Assembly: GCF_009177065.1 (NCBI RefSeq)
Contig: NZ_WEZF01000003.1
Span: forward strand, 310,001-374,000
DNA: 64,000 nt
Origin: Tautonia marina
GTDB taxonomy: Bacteria > Planctomycetota > Planctomycetia > Isosphaerales > Isosphaeraceae
Direction of reading: 5' to 3'
This document shows positions 9,731 through 19,515 of the stretch, piece by piece. The position numbers and the translations under genes were made by a program. The notes under the pieces are model-generated. The model searched no databases. It was not told the origin of the DNA and saw only the letters and a program-made list of their open reading frames with translations. How positions within the stretch are numbered: position 1 is the first letter of the stretch; each line of letters starts with the position of its first letter.

Positions 9731-11425
9731 ATGACGCCCGATTCCTACCTGCTCGTCTTCGCGCTCTCGTTCCTCGGCTGCGTGCTGGCCACGCCGATCG
9801 TCACCCGACTGGCCATCTGGGCCGGGGCCATCGATCGGCCCGATCAGTTCCGCCGGGTCCACAAGGGAGCCACGCCGCGACTCGGTGGCCTGGGTCTGGC
9901 GGTCGGACTGTCGGTCGGCCTGGGAGCCTTGACCTTTGGCGGCCTGATGCCCGACTGGCCAGGATTGACCTCCTGGGCCGATTCGCTCGTCTGGATCGGT
10001 ATGGCCGCGGGGGTGGTCTTGCTCCTCGGTGTCGTCGACGACACGATCGGCGTCACACCCCGGGCCAAGCTGCTCGGCCAGGCAGTGGCCGTGATGCTTC
10101 TTTACGCGGGGGGCATCCGGATCGAATCGGTCGAAATCCTCGGCCTCGAGCTTTCGCTGAGCCTGCCCTTCACCCTCGGCTTCCCCGGCCGTCCCGAAAC
10201 CTTGCTGCTCGACCTGCCGAGCATCGCCGTCACCTTGCTCTGGTTCCTCGGATGCATGAACATCTGGAACTTGATTGATGGAATGGACGGTCTGGCCTCG
10301 GGCGTCGGGCTGATTGTTGCCGGCACGATGATGCTCGTGGCCGTCGCCCTGAGCAACTACGGCTCGGCCCTGATGGGGGCGGCGCTTGCCGGCGGCCTGG
10401 CCGGCTTCTTGCTGTACAACTGGCATCCGGCCTGCATCTTTCTCGGCGACAGCGGGAGCCTTCTGATCGGCATGCTGATCGGCGTCATCGGCATTCAGGG
10501 CTCGCTCAAAGGGACGATGGCCGTCTCCATCCTCCTGCCGATCCTCGCCATGGGCTTGCCGATCTCCGACACCGCCCTGGCTATCTTCCGCCGATGGGTG
10601 CGCAACCTCCCCCTGACGGCTGCCGACCGCCGCCACGTCCACCACGTCCTGATCGGCCTCGGGCTCGACCCGAGACAGGCCGCGGCCATGCTTTACAGTT
10701 TCACCGCTTTTCTCTGCGGTGTCGTCCTGCTCGGAGTGGCCATGCGAAGCGATGTGCTGGCTCTGATCCTCGGAAGCTCCGGTTGCTCGGCCTTCGTCGT
10801 CATCCTCTACAGCCGTCGCAACGAGCTGGCGGAACTGCGAAACGATCTGGCGGCCCGGATGGTGCGGGGTCGCCAGGAACGCCGCGCCGCCAAGATCACC
10901 TGGGAAGCGATCCAGCGCGTCGAGCTGGCCGCCGACTCCGATCGCGTCCTGGAGATCATGACCGAAACGGCCGAAACGCTCGGCTGCTCGGCCGCTCGCC
11001 TGACGTTCCGAGGCCCCGGCACCGAGGCCGCCCGACGCGATCACGGTGATTGGCCCGCGGAGATCGAAGGTGACCCCTCGACCGATCGCCTGTCGGGTCC
11101 CACCGCTCAGTTCCGACTCTTCGGTGCCGGCGATACCTTGCTGACAGTTGACTTGCGGTTCAGCGATCGGTCGGACCTGGCCTCCGACATCGCCTTCCGA
11201 TTCCTGCAGCGGCTCTCGCTGGCGAGCAGTGAGCGCCTCGGTCGGCTCCTGGCCGACGGGGTGCTCGGGCGTTCGATCGGGTCGGAACCCGAGAACGTCC
11301 TCAGCGGATCGCCGACCCCCGGCACCACGTTGGTGCTGGCCACGGCTCCCGCCGGGCTCGCCGGTGGCTGGCCCTCCCCCTCGTCGGGAGTGGCCTTCGT
11401 CCCCCGATCGCCCGACACCGACTGA
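9731..11425 (+). CDS. WecA/MraY-family undecaprenyl-phosphate sugar-1-phosphate transferase
   Basis: Polytopic membrane enzyme that starts lipid-linked glycan synthesis by moving a sugar-1-phosphate (in WecA, GlcNAc-1-P) onto undecaprenyl phosphate. It has 564 residues from the ATG beginning MTPDSYLLVF, chosen because it sits just before the first membrane helix; the upstream open frame is polar and unlike the family. Family motifs: VVDD at 101-104, NLIDGMDG at 180-187, FLGDSG at 237-242 and RRHVHH at 300-305. About ten to eleven membrane helices are expected before residue 375. The extra 190-residue cytoplasmic tail has no recognisable motif and is longer than in WecA. It heads the plus-strand exopolysaccharide block. 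Confidence 0.9.
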   Translation: MTPDSYLLVFALSFLGCVLATPIVTRLAIWAGAIDRPDQFRRVHKGATPRLGGLGLAVGLSVGLGALTFGGLMPDWPGLTSWADSLVWIGMAAGVVLLLGVVDDTIGVTPRAKLLGQAVAVMLLYAGGIRIESVEILGLELSLSLPFTLGFPGRPETLLLDLPSIAVTLLWFLGCMNIWNLIDGMDGLASGVGLIVAGTMMLVAVALSNYGSALMGAALAGGLAGFLLYNWHPACIFLGDSGSLLIGMLIGVIGIQGSLKGTMAVSILLPILAMGLPISDTALAIFRRWVRNLPLTAADRRHVHHVLIGLGLDPRQAAAMLYSFTAFLCGVVLLGVAMRSDVLALILGSSGCSAFVVILYSRRNELAELRNDLAARMVRGRQERRAAKITWEAIQRVELAADSDRVLEIMTETAETLGCSAARLTFRGPGTEAARRDHGDWPAEIEGDPSTDRLSGPTAQFRLFGAGDTLLTVDLRFSDRSDLASDIAFRFLQRLSLASSERLGRLLADGVLGRSIGSEPENVLSGSPTPGTTLVLATAPAGLAGGWPSPSSGVAFVPRSPDTD

Positions 11426-11458
11426 CCGTGACGCGACGCTCAAGGAAGGGTGTGACTC

Positions 11459-13780
11459 ATGGAGCGGATCATCCTCCCCTATGGCGGCCAGGCCGCCGGG
11501 GTTCCCCAAAACTCGATTGCCCCGGCGGCTTCGGCGGTTCCTGCGCCTCATACTCCGCCACCGGCCTACATCCCCATCGGCTCGGCCTCGGGCCCTTCCG
11601 GATCGACCGGCTCCCCCTCGGGCAAGACTCCGGCCGATTACCTCCGCGCTCTGCGTCGGCGGTTCTGGCTGATCGTCCTCGTCGGCGGGGTGCTGGCCAC
11701 CATCGGCACCACCCTGGTCCTGCGCCAGAAGCCCGTCTATCGGGCGTCGGCCCAGATCGAGATTGTGCCGCCGCAGTTTGACTCGATCCTCGCCAGCCTG
11801 ATGGCCGACGACTCGATTAACCTCTCGGCCGTCACCCCCGAGCAGTACGAAGCCAACCGCCTGGCCCACCTCCGCAACCGGCAGACCGTCGAGGAGGTGC
11901 TGCGAAGCCCCCGCATCGGGCCTCCGGTGCGGTCGGAAGGGGATCCGGTCGAGGAGCTGCTGGCCGAGCTTCGAACCAACCGTCTCGCGCAATCGACCCG
12001 TTACGACGTTCATCTCGAAGGTAACGACCCGTACCGCGTCGCCACGATCCTCGACCTCTGGCTCGAAGAGTACGAACGCGATTCGCAGGCCGAGGTCGAC
12101 ACCAAGGTCGCCAACTCGCAGGCCGCCGCCGAGGCCAACATCAAGAAGATGTACGACGAGCTGGCCGAGATTGACCGCCGGATCAGCCAGGCCATGGCTA
12201 ACTCGCCCGACCTCTCTCCCGACGGCGAGAACTACCTGGTCCGCCGCTACGAGTCGCTCGGCCTCCTGAAGATGCAGAAGCAGAACAGCATGGATCAGCT
12301 TCAGCATCAGCTCTGGATCGCCCGGATGTTCCCCAAGGAGCAGGGACCGGCCTTCTCGATCGAGCAGCGTCAGCTTGAGGATCTGATGGAACGCCGCCAA
12401 GCCCTCGACCTGAAGATCGGCGAGGTCGCCCGCGTCGCCCGCAACCCTCGCGACCCGGCCATCACCCGCTACATGAAGATGCGACGCGACCTGGAACAAC
12501 AAATTCATGATCTCCAGGCGATGTCGATCCAAGCGAGCGGCCCCCAGGAAGACCCGACCGCGACCCTCTTCTCCCAGTATCGCGAGGTTCTCACCGGCGA
12601 ACTGACCCAGATCGAGGAAGCGGAACAGGGAATCTTGCAGAAAATTCAGCGGATGGCCCCCGACCACAACCAGTTCAACACCTTGCTCAAGGAGCGAGAG
12701 CGCACCGCCGCAGGGATCGCCTCGCTTCGAGCGAAGATCGAACAGTTCGACGTGCTGTCGCAAACCCAGAACAAGCCCGTCCGTGTCGTTCAGCGTCCCA
12801 CACCACCAACCAAACCTGTCCGGCCAGGTTATACCTTGCTCGTGGCCCTGGTCTGCCTCGTCTCGATGGTCTCCGGAGTGGGGACCGTTTTGGCCATTGA
12901 ACACCTCGATCACTCGGTTCGGGCCCCTGAGCAACTGACGAGCGGCCTGACGCTTCCCTTGCTCGGCGTCGTCTCCCGCATGAAGCGTACGGCAAAGCTG
13001 CAACGCGGCGGGCACCTCTGGACCGCCGGCGCCCCGTACTCGGCCGAGGCCGACGCCTACCGGAACCTGCGAGCCAGCCTGGTCGGCATGACCTGCCCCG
13101 AGGGCAAGCCTGCTGTCACCCTGCTCGTCACCAGCGCCAAGGCCGGCGAGGGCAAAAGCACGACCGCCCTGAACCTGGCCGCCACCTGTGCCCGGTCGGG
13201 CGAGCGCACCTTGCTCCTCGAAGTGGACCTCCGCCGTCCGAGCCTCCGCCCGGTCTTCGACGATCCCGAGGCCGACACCGACCACGACCTCGGCCTTGTC
13301 GATGTGCTCCGAGGCGAGATGCCCTGGCAACGCACGGTCGTCTCGACCGACATCCCGAACCTCGACTTCCTGCCCGCGGGCGATCCCTCGGGCGTTCCGG
13401 TCGAGGTCCTCGGCGCCCTGGAGATGAAGCAACTGATCGCGGCCGTCTCGCGCCATTACGACCGGGTGATCCTGGACGGCCCAGCGATCCTCGGGCTGGC
13501 CGACTGCCGGATGCTCGGGCGGATCGTCGACTCGGCCATCCTCGTCGTCCGGGCCGGGGCGAACGACCTTCGGCCGGTCCTTCGAGCCCGCTCGATGCTC
13601 GAACAGTCGCAAGCCCCAATTGTCGGCGTCGTCTTCAATGGCTTGTGCGAGGACGTGAACAACTGGTCGTGTGTTTCTTCGTATCTTGATGAGCATGGCG
13701 AGCCGGTCGGTCCGGTGAGCACGGGCCGTCTCGGCGGCCGGTCGCGTGGAGCGGCCGGGGCGCTGGCTGCGGCCGAGTGA
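11459..13780 (+). CDS. Wzz/BY-kinase polysaccharide chain-length and export regulator (Wzc-like)
   Basis: Membrane protein joining a Wzz-type periplasmic domain to a cytosolic bacterial tyrosine kinase-type ATPase; such proteins control polysaccharide polymerisation and export. It has 773 residues. A Pro/Ala-rich N-terminus is followed by a membrane helix near 68-88, a long helical periplasmic region (100-440), a second helix near 455-480, then the kinase domain. Walker A is SAKAGEGKST near 559-568, Walker A' LLLEVDLRRPSL near 583-594 and Walker B VILDGPA near 670. The C-terminal tail has only an isolated tyrosine, not the usual Tyr cluster, so autophosphorylation is doubtful. AAGGAAGG lies upstream of the start. 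Confidence 0.9.
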   Translation: MERIILPYGGQAAGVPQNSIAPAASAVPAPHTPPPAYIPIGSASGPSGSTGSPSGKTPADYLRALRRRFWLIVLVGGVLATIGTTLVLRQKPVYRASAQIEIVPPQFDSILASLMADDSINLSAVTPEQYEANRLAHLRNRQTVEEVLRSPRIGPPVRSEGDPVEELLAELRTNRLAQSTRYDVHLEGNDPYRVATILDLWLEEYERDSQAEVDTKVANSQAAAEANIKKMYDELAEIDRRISQAMANSPDLSPDGENYLVRRYESLGLLKMQKQNSMDQLQHQLWIARMFPKEQGPAFSIEQRQLEDLMERRQALDLKIGEVARVARNPRDPAITRYMKMRRDLEQQIHDLQAMSIQASGPQEDPTATLFSQYREVLTGELTQIEEAEQGILQKIQRMAPDHNQFNTLLKERERTAAGIASLRAKIEQFDVLSQTQNKPVRVVQRPTPPTKPVRPGYTLLVALVCLVSMVSGVGTVLAIEHLDHSVRAPEQLTSGLTLPLLGVVSRMKRTAKLQRGGHLWTAGAPYSAEADAYRNLRASLVGMTCPEGKPAVTLLVTSAKAGEGKSTTALNLAATCARSGERTLLLEVDLRRPSLRPVFDDPEADTDHDLGLVDVLRGEMPWQRTVVSTDIPNLDFLPAGDPSGVPVEVLGALEMKQLIAAVSRHYDRVILDGPAILGLADCRMLGRIVDSAILVVRAGANDLRPVLRARSMLEQSQAPIVGVVFNGLCEDVNNWSCVSSYLDEHGEPVGPVSTGRLGGRSRGAAGALAAAE

Positions 13781-13825
13781 TCCCGAGCGTTTTCGCACCG
13801 ATTCGACTCGAACCGGAGACTCCCG

Positions 13826-15391
13826 GTGGGCACCTTTCGCATCCGCATCCTTGAATGGACCGATCGCCTCCAGGCGGGCATCCTCGTCGGGATGCTCGCC
13901 GGGACGGCCCTGGCTTTTGGCGGGGTTGTCTGGTGGTGGCGGCCGGTGATCGCCGCCTCGGCCGTCTTGCTGGTCGTTCTTGGCCTGGCCCGGGTGGCAA
14001 TCGAAGGGCAGGCCCGGATTCGATTCAGCCCCTTGCCGGTCCTGGGAGTCCTGGCCGTGGGCCTGGCGGTCGTTCAGCTCGCCCCGATTCCGTCGAGCCT
14101 GGCTCGTCGGATCGCTCCGGAAGCCCGATCGCTTCATGCCCGAGGGGTGCCGACAGCACTGGTCCTGGCCGACGACCCGGAGGCCGAGCTTCCCGAGGCT
14201 CTCGCCTCGCGGACCCCGGCCACGGTGGACCGATCGGCGACCCTCCGCTGGCTCTTTGACGCGAGTATCGGGCTCGTGGTCCTGATCACCTCGGCCCGGT
14301 TCGCCCGGAAGCTGGGCCGGACGATGGTGATCTGGGGCAGCGTGGTCGGGATCTTCGTGCTGATGACGGGCATCGGACTGGTCCAGATGGCCGGTGACGT
14401 GCCGGAGTTGCTGGGGATCATCACCCCTGGCAAGGCACCGAGCTGGGCTCCCTCGACCCTCGACCTGCTGAGGGCTCCCGGAACGTCGGTCCTTCGTCCC
14501 CTGGCCGAGGAAGGTGGGGCAACCGGGCCCTGGTTGCTCCCTCGACCCCATCGACCCTTCTTTCTCGGAAGTCTGATGGGAGGCCCCGGGGCGTACCTGG
14601 CGATTGGAGCCCTGGGCTTGCCGTTGTCGCTGGCCTTGCTGCTGCATCTGCTCGCTCCGCGGGGGAGCCGGGAACCGATGGCCGATCGAATCGGCCGGTC
14701 GGGGCTCGCCCCGCTGGTCGGGTTGCTCGTTCTGGTGGTCCTCTCCGGCTCGGCCCTGATCGGGGTGATCGCCGGGCCTATGCTGGCGATCCCGTTCGCG
14801 GTCGGCCTGGTGCTGGCAGGGCTGCCGGGGGCCTGGCCGACCGGGTTGCGATGGCTGGCGGTGGGGCTGACGGTTCTCGCCCTGGGAAGCCTCGGCGCGG
14901 GGGTTTCGGGCAACCGCCTTGCCGGTTGGGGGACCGATCCGAAGTTCGCGCCGATCACCGCCGACCTGGGCCGGGCCGAGCGGCTCTGGACCCAGTCGGC
15001 CCGGATCATCCGGGACTTCCCGATCCTTGGGACGGGACTGGGCACCTTCGGCCGGGTCATTCCGTCGTACAAAGCAACCGATGCCAGCCCAACGACTGCC
15101 GGCAGCAGCGTGTTGCAGTGGGTGGTGGAATCGGGCCTGGCCGGGGCGGGGGTGCTTGGCCTGGCATTGCTGTGGGGCCTGGCTCGGATCGTGAGGGCCT
15201 GGCGGCGGGTCGGATCGGCCGACCGGGCGTTGGCCTGTGGACTGGTGGCCTCGGCGGTCTGCTTCGGGGTCTTTGCCAGTGTTCACTGGACGGTCGAGTT
15301 GCCCGCCGTGGCCCTGTCGGCCTGTGCGGTGCTGGGGACCCTGGACCGCTGGCTGTCCGGTGGGACGGATCTGTTTGTCGAGGCCGCCTGA
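13826..15391 (+). CDS. O-antigen ligase/polymerase-like membrane protein (Wzy_C family)
   Basis: A 521-residue polytopic membrane protein of the O-antigen ligase/Wzy superfamily, which joins or polymerises lipid-linked glycan units at the outer face of the inner membrane. Around ten to twelve hydrophobic helices are visible. The conserved region near 395-420, with DFPILGTGLGTFGRVIPSYK, matches the usual Wzy_C segment after the large periplasmic loop. The GTG start is supported by GGAG seven bases upstream. Its place between the Wzc-like gene and the exosortase genes points to a role in the same surface glycan. Polymerase and ligase cannot be told apart from sequence. Confidence 0.82.
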   Translation: MGTFRIRILEWTDRLQAGILVGMLAGTALAFGGVVWWWRPVIAASAVLLVVLGLARVAIEGQARIRFSPLPVLGVLAVGLAVVQLAPIPSSLARRIAPEARSLHARGVPTALVLADDPEAELPEALASRTPATVDRSATLRWLFDASIGLVVLITSARFARKLGRTMVIWGSVVGIFVLMTGIGLVQMAGDVPELLGIITPGKAPSWAPSTLDLLRAPGTSVLRPLAEEGGATGPWLLPRPHRPFFLGSLMGGPGAYLAIGALGLPLSLALLLHLLAPRGSREPMADRIGRSGLAPLVGLLVLVVLSGSALIGVIAGPMLAIPFAVGLVLAGLPGAWPTGLRWLAVGLTVLALGSLGAGVSGNRLAGWGTDPKFAPITADLGRAERLWTQSARIIRDFPILGTGLGTFGRVIPSYKATDASPTTAGSSVLQWVVESGLAGAGVLGLALLWGLARIVRAWRRVGSADRALACGLVASAVCFGVFASVHWTVELPAVALSACAVLGTLDRWLSGGTDLFVEAA

Positions 15392-15445
15392 CGAGGAGCC
15401 GGGATGCCCCGCGTTGCGGATCAGCTTCAAGGAGGAGCGATCAGG

Positions 15446-18400
15446 ATGCACGATGCGGCCTATCTGCACATCCGAGCCCGGAATAGCCGGGCGACCCGGA
15501 TCGTCTCGCTGACCGAGGCGAGCGTCCGGATTGGCCGGGGCCGATCGTGCGAGGTCCGGCTCGATGACCCTGCGCTGGCCGAGGTCGAGTGCCTGCTCCG
15601 TCGCCGCGGGAACACCTGGCACCTCCAGCCAGTCGAGGCCTCCTCGACGCTGACCCTTGACGGTCGACCGGCCGACGCCCCCCGCCCGGTCCCGATGGGC
15701 TCGACGCTGCGACTGGCCGACCGCTGGTTGACCTTGCTCCCCACGATGGATGCCCCCGACCTCGATCCGGATCCCGACCCCACACTTCCCCCCGAGGAGC
15801 AGGTGGTCATCGCCAGCGAGCCGGAGCCGCAAACCCGCCCGCAGGATGAGCAACCCCCGGAGTCGTCCTCTGACCCCCTCGACCAGCAGAAGGCTGAGGT
15901 GGCTCGCCTCGAAGCCCGGCTCAAGCAGCGGGAACGATGGCTCAAGGATCGCTTGCACGAACGTCAATGGGAAGCCCGATGGCGAGCGGCCGGCGCCTCG
16001 ATCAAGAACCGGGAACGCCCCGTTGGGCAACCGGAGCCGAAGGTCCGCGCCTCCTCGGCCCCGTTGAGGCCAACGGTCACCCCGGAGCCCTCGCTCCGAG
16101 CACGTCGGGAACCCGTGGCTCCCGTCGCTCCTCGATACCAACGTCCGACCCCGAGCGAGCCACCGTCGTATCCCACCCCAGCGAATCGAACGCAACCGAA
16201 GGCGGCCCCTCGACCGTCCTCGATCGAGGACGAGGCGACCTGTCCCGAGGTCGCCGAACCGCCAATGGTCGAGGCTCCGCCCCAGAGCCGGGCGCTGCGA
16301 GTGACCCAGGAGATCGTGCCGGTCGAGACGCTGCTCCGATCGACCACCCCCGATCCTGAACTCGCCTCCGAATCGGGAGAGCCCACGCCCTTGGAGCAGA
16401 AGGCCGAGGAACCATCCCCCCAGACTGCTGAGTCTCTCCTGGAGGCGAGTCTCCTCGTCGAAGCGGAGGGGGTCGAACCCGGACCGATCGCGGTCGATGA
16501 GCAGGACGATCCTGTTGCGATCGACGACCAGGAGGACGCCACGGCGACTTCTGACGCGATCGAGCCGATCGACGGCATGATCGAGGCCCTGGCGGCCGAT
16601 CGCCTGGAGGAGTTGGAGCCGGCTCCCGATCCGACCGAGACGCCGGCGGTCGAGGGGTTGAGTCAGGTTGAGGTCGAGACTCCAGGCGATCCGATCGCCT
16701 TGGATCCGGCCCCGAGCGAGGAGCCCGCCGACCCGGCCCGCTCGACCTGCACCGAACTGGCAATCCCCTGGGAAGGGCCGAGCCTGGCGATTGCGGAGCC
16801 CTTGGCCTGCGTGGACACCGAGCAGACGGTTGAGCCGGCTTCGCCCGTCGAGAAGCGGCCGAAGCTCGGGGTGCCGATGATCGGACTGTCCGAACTCGTC
16901 TCGTTCCTGAGCCGTAAGCCTTCCGAGGTGACGCAGACCACCGAGCCCGAGCCCGAGCCGGAACCCGAACCGCTCGCGGCGCCGGAACCGGCGGTCGAGA
17001 ACCACGACGCGCCCGTGGAAAACGTGGCCGAGCCGACCGAACCGCGAGCCGAAACCCCTGCCGCCCCCGAGCCGATCGAGGATCCCTCGGAGCCAATCGA
17101 GCCCTTCGTCCCAGAGGCAAGCGGCAACGACGAGCCCGAGCCGATCGTCACGCGATCGGGTGACTGGCCCTCGGCGAAGGCCATCTTGACGGCTCAGCCC
17201 GATCGGGAGCGAGCGAGGTCGAGGCCGGCCGCTCGGAACCGAGCGGCGGCACGACTTCCGCTGCCGACCGACCGGATCGCCCCCGCCGGCTGGACCGTTC
17301 CCGGAGGTTCGTGGCTCTGCATTCCCTTGATGTTCGTGGCCGTGGCGGTCGGAGCGGTGGGCCTTCGGCTCTCCTGGACCTGGGCCGTCGTGGACCGAGA
17401 GACCGGACGCCTGGCCGATCAACTGGCCGACGGGAAGCGACCGGAAGGGACCACTCTGGAGCTGTCGATCGAACGCGAGCAAGAGCTGCCTCCGGCGAAA
17501 TGGTGGAACAGTACGTCCGATCAAATGATCATGCGAGCGGCCTTGCTCTCTGGACAGGGAGTGGGGTTTGATCCGGCCAATCAGGAGCGTGCCGGCGACC
17601 TCTTGCATGCGGCCTCGGGCAATGCTCCGGGACATCCGAGCCTGCGATTCGCGAAGGCCTGGCGAGCCCTGCAGGAGCCGGGGGTCGATCCGGCCGCTGC
17701 TGCCGTGGGGCTCAGTCGAGACGTCTGGAGCCTGTCCTGGACCGGACGGGCCTTGCTCGCGAAGGGGAACGTGGAGGCGGCGAAGCGGGTCTACCGATCG
17801 GCCCTGGAAATGGCCTGTCGCGCCCAGCCCGATCCCTCGGCAAGACCCACCTTTCATAGTGAACCCCGGGGGGGACGCTTCGGCCTCCCTCTGGAAGACC
17901 TGATCAACGTCGTCGTGCTCGACATGGCCAACCGGCCTGAATGGTCGACCGAGGACTGGCAAGACGTCTTGCCCGACGTGGCCGAGGTCTGGCTGGTGGC
18001 GGCCCGGTTGCTCCGGAATCGAGGCGATTCGGCGGCCGAAGCGGCCCTCGATCGAGCCATCGCGCTGGGTGAGGAACCGGCTCCTTCAGGATGCTCAACC
18101 GCCCTGCACGAGGCGGCCTCGGCCGAAGCCCTGGCGCTGGCCGGTCGCTTTGACGAGGCGGCCGAGCGGTACCAGTCGGCCGTCGAGCACCTCTCGAAGG
18201 CCGAGGAGCCGGCCCGGCGTTCCTGGATGTTCAACCTGGCCGAACTGTACGGCCGCACCGGCAAGAGCAGCGACGAGCGATCTTGCCTGCTGGCAAGCAT
18301 GACCACTGACCCGAACGACCCGGTCACGAGCGAGGCCATCCGCATCCAGCTTCGGCGCGGGATGAGCCTGGTCGGCACCGAAGGCGGCGAGGGGGACGGG

Positions 18401-18454
18401 ACCGACCTGTCGGTGACTGCCCGACCGTTGCGATCGCGGACCCTCGGAGAGTGA
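15446..18454 (+). CDS. FHA-domain, Pro/Glu-rich, single-membrane-helix, TPR-like protein
   Basis: A 1002-residue protein with an unusual layout. Residues about 10-95 form an FHA domain (IGRGRSCEVRLDD, then GNTWHLQP and LTLDGRPA), a fold that binds phosphothreonine peptides. Residues 110-600 are low-complexity, rich in Pro, Glu and Ala, with a coiled-coil-like stretch near 150-180 and a run of EPEPEP near 500. One membrane helix lies near 620-645. The C-terminal 330 residues are alanine-rich helical repeats resembling TPRs. The start was set by a strong AAGGAGG upstream. Its stop overlaps the GTG of the exosortase gene (GTGA), so the two are coupled. Function is unknown; a scaffold for the exosortase/glycan machinery is an inference. 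Confidence 0.8.
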   Translation: MHDAAYLHIRARNSRATRIVSLTEASVRIGRGRSCEVRLDDPALAEVECLLRRRGNTWHLQPVEASSTLTLDGRPADAPRPVPMGSTLRLADRWLTLLPTMDAPDLDPDPDPTLPPEEQVVIASEPEPQTRPQDEQPPESSSDPLDQQKAEVARLEARLKQRERWLKDRLHERQWEARWRAAGASIKNRERPVGQPEPKVRASSAPLRPTVTPEPSLRARREPVAPVAPRYQRPTPSEPPSYPTPANRTQPKAAPRPSSIEDEATCPEVAEPPMVEAPPQSRALRVTQEIVPVETLLRSTTPDPELASESGEPTPLEQKAEEPSPQTAESLLEASLLVEAEGVEPGPIAVDEQDDPVAIDDQEDATATSDAIEPIDGMIEALAADRLEELEPAPDPTETPAVEGLSQVEVETPGDPIALDPAPSEEPADPARSTCTELAIPWEGPSLAIAEPLACVDTEQTVEPASPVEKRPKLGVPMIGLSELVSFLSRKPSEVTQTTEPEPEPEPEPLAAPEPAVENHDAPVENVAEPTEPRAETPAAPEPIEDPSEPIEPFVPEASGNDEPEPIVTRSGDWPSAKAILTAQPDRERARSRPAARNRAAARLPLPTDRIAPAGWTVPGGSWLCIPLMFVAVAVGAVGLRLSWTWAVVDRETGRLADQLADGKRPEGTTLELSIEREQELPPAKWWNSTSDQMIMRAALLSGQGVGFDPANQERAGDLLHAASGNAPGHPSLRFAKAWRALQEPGVDPAAAAVGLSRDVWSLSWTGRALLAKGNVEAAKRVYRSALEMACRAQPDPSARPTFHSEPRGGRFGLPLEDLINVVVLDMANRPEWSTEDWQDVLPDVAEVWLVAARLLRNRGDSAAEAALDRAIALGEEPAPSGCSTALHEAASAEALALAGRFDEAAERYQSAVEHLSKAEEPARRSWMFNLAELYGRTGKSSDERSCLLASMTTDPNDPVTSEAIRIQLRRGMSLVGTEGGEGDGTDLSVTARPLRSRTLGE

Positions 18455-19437
18455 GGAGACGAACCTTGGCGACTTCCACCATCTCGGCCCGAGACGACGC
18501 TTCGGCGCCGGTCCCCCGTGAACTCCCGCCGTTGCTGGCCCAGATTCGGGACGGCTGGCGCGACCGCGACGGCCGAACGGCCCTGCTGGGGGCCGCGGCC
18601 TGCCTGGCCTTGCTGGCGGTCCTGTTCCGATCGACGCTGGTGCACTTTGTGCAGGTCTGGTCGACGGATCAGAACTACAGTCATGGCTTTCTGGTTCCCC
18701 TGATCAGCCTCTACTTTGCCAACATGGCGGCCCAGTACGGCCCGATTCGGCAGGTGCCGGCGGTGGGGGTGGGGGTGGTCTTGCTGATGATGGCCCTGCT
18801 GGGGCGGCTGGCGACGATCGTCGTGCCGGTCGGGATCGCCAGCGACCTGTCGTTTATCGCGGGGCTGGCGGGAATCGTGGCGTTGTTTGCGGGTCGGGAA
18901 GCGTTGTCTCGGTATGGGTTTGCGCTCGCGTTCCTGGTCTTCATGGTTCCCTTGCCAATCCACCTGTACACAACGATCGCCAATCCCTTGCAACTGATGG
19001 TCAGCAAGGCAGCCTCGGTGATCCTCAACGGCACCGGGTTGCCGGTGCTGTGCGAGGGGAACCATCTGACCTTGCCGGGCGGCGTCCGGATGTTCGTGGC
19101 CGAGGCGTGCAGCGGGATGAGGCAGCTCACCGGGTTCCTTGCCCTGACGACCGCCGTGGCCTTCCTGACACCGAGGCCGAGGTGGTATCGCCTGGTCCTG
19201 ATTGGTTCGGCCATTCCGGTGGCGTTGACGGCGAACATTGCTCGGGTGGTGCTGACCGGCTGGATCATGGCCTACGATCCGAAGCTGGCGCAGGGGACCT
19301 TTCACACGATCGAAGGGCTGTTGCTCATGGGATTCGGGCTGGCGTTGCTGCGGATTGAGTGCGCGATTCTGAACATGATCGTCGAGGAGGACCGGCCAGC
19401 CTCGGCCGCAACCAGCGCCGCCCCGGCGGCGGGATGA
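18451..19437 (+). CDS. Exosortase
   Basis: Multi-pass membrane cysteine transpeptidase that cleaves proteins carrying a C-terminal PEP-CTERM-like sorting signal and passes them to the surface. It has 328 residues with about eight membrane helices. The catalytic triad of the family is visible: C220 in EACSGMRQL, R265 in ANIARVV and H285 in GTFHTIEGLLL. A GTG start overlapping the upstream stop was used; a TTG 15 bases later with GAGGAG before it is an alternative. EpsI follows 78 bp downstream, the usual exosortase partner. No protein with an obvious PEP-CTERM tail was seen in the window, so targets must be elsewhere. Confidence 0.93.
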   Translation: MRRRTLATSTISARDDASAPVPRELPPLLAQIRDGWRDRDGRTALLGAAACLALLAVLFRSTLVHFVQVWSTDQNYSHGFLVPLISLYFANMAAQYGPIRQVPAVGVGVVLLMMALLGRLATIVVPVGIASDLSFIAGLAGIVALFAGREALSRYGFALAFLVFMVPLPIHLYTTIANPLQLMVSKAASVILNGTGLPVLCEGNHLTLPGGVRMFVAEACSGMRQLTGFLALTTAVAFLTPRPRWYRLVLIGSAIPVALTANIARVVLTGWIMAYDPKLAQGTFHTIEGLLLMGFGLALLRIECAILNMIVEEDRPASAATSAAPAAG

Positions 19438-19515
19438 TCGACAACCGCTTGCGCAACTGAGGACGACGACCGGGCAGCCCTGGGCCTTTTGCTTTCCGCG
19501 GGAGACTGACCAACG

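Noticed and set aside
9569-17962. A single open frame of about 2800 codons on the minus strand
   Set aside because: It runs antisense through four genes with clear family motifs (WecA-like, Wzc-like, O-antigen ligase, FHA protein). Its translation is low-complexity Arg/Gly/Asp/Gln-rich sequence typical of the complementary strand of GC-rich genes.
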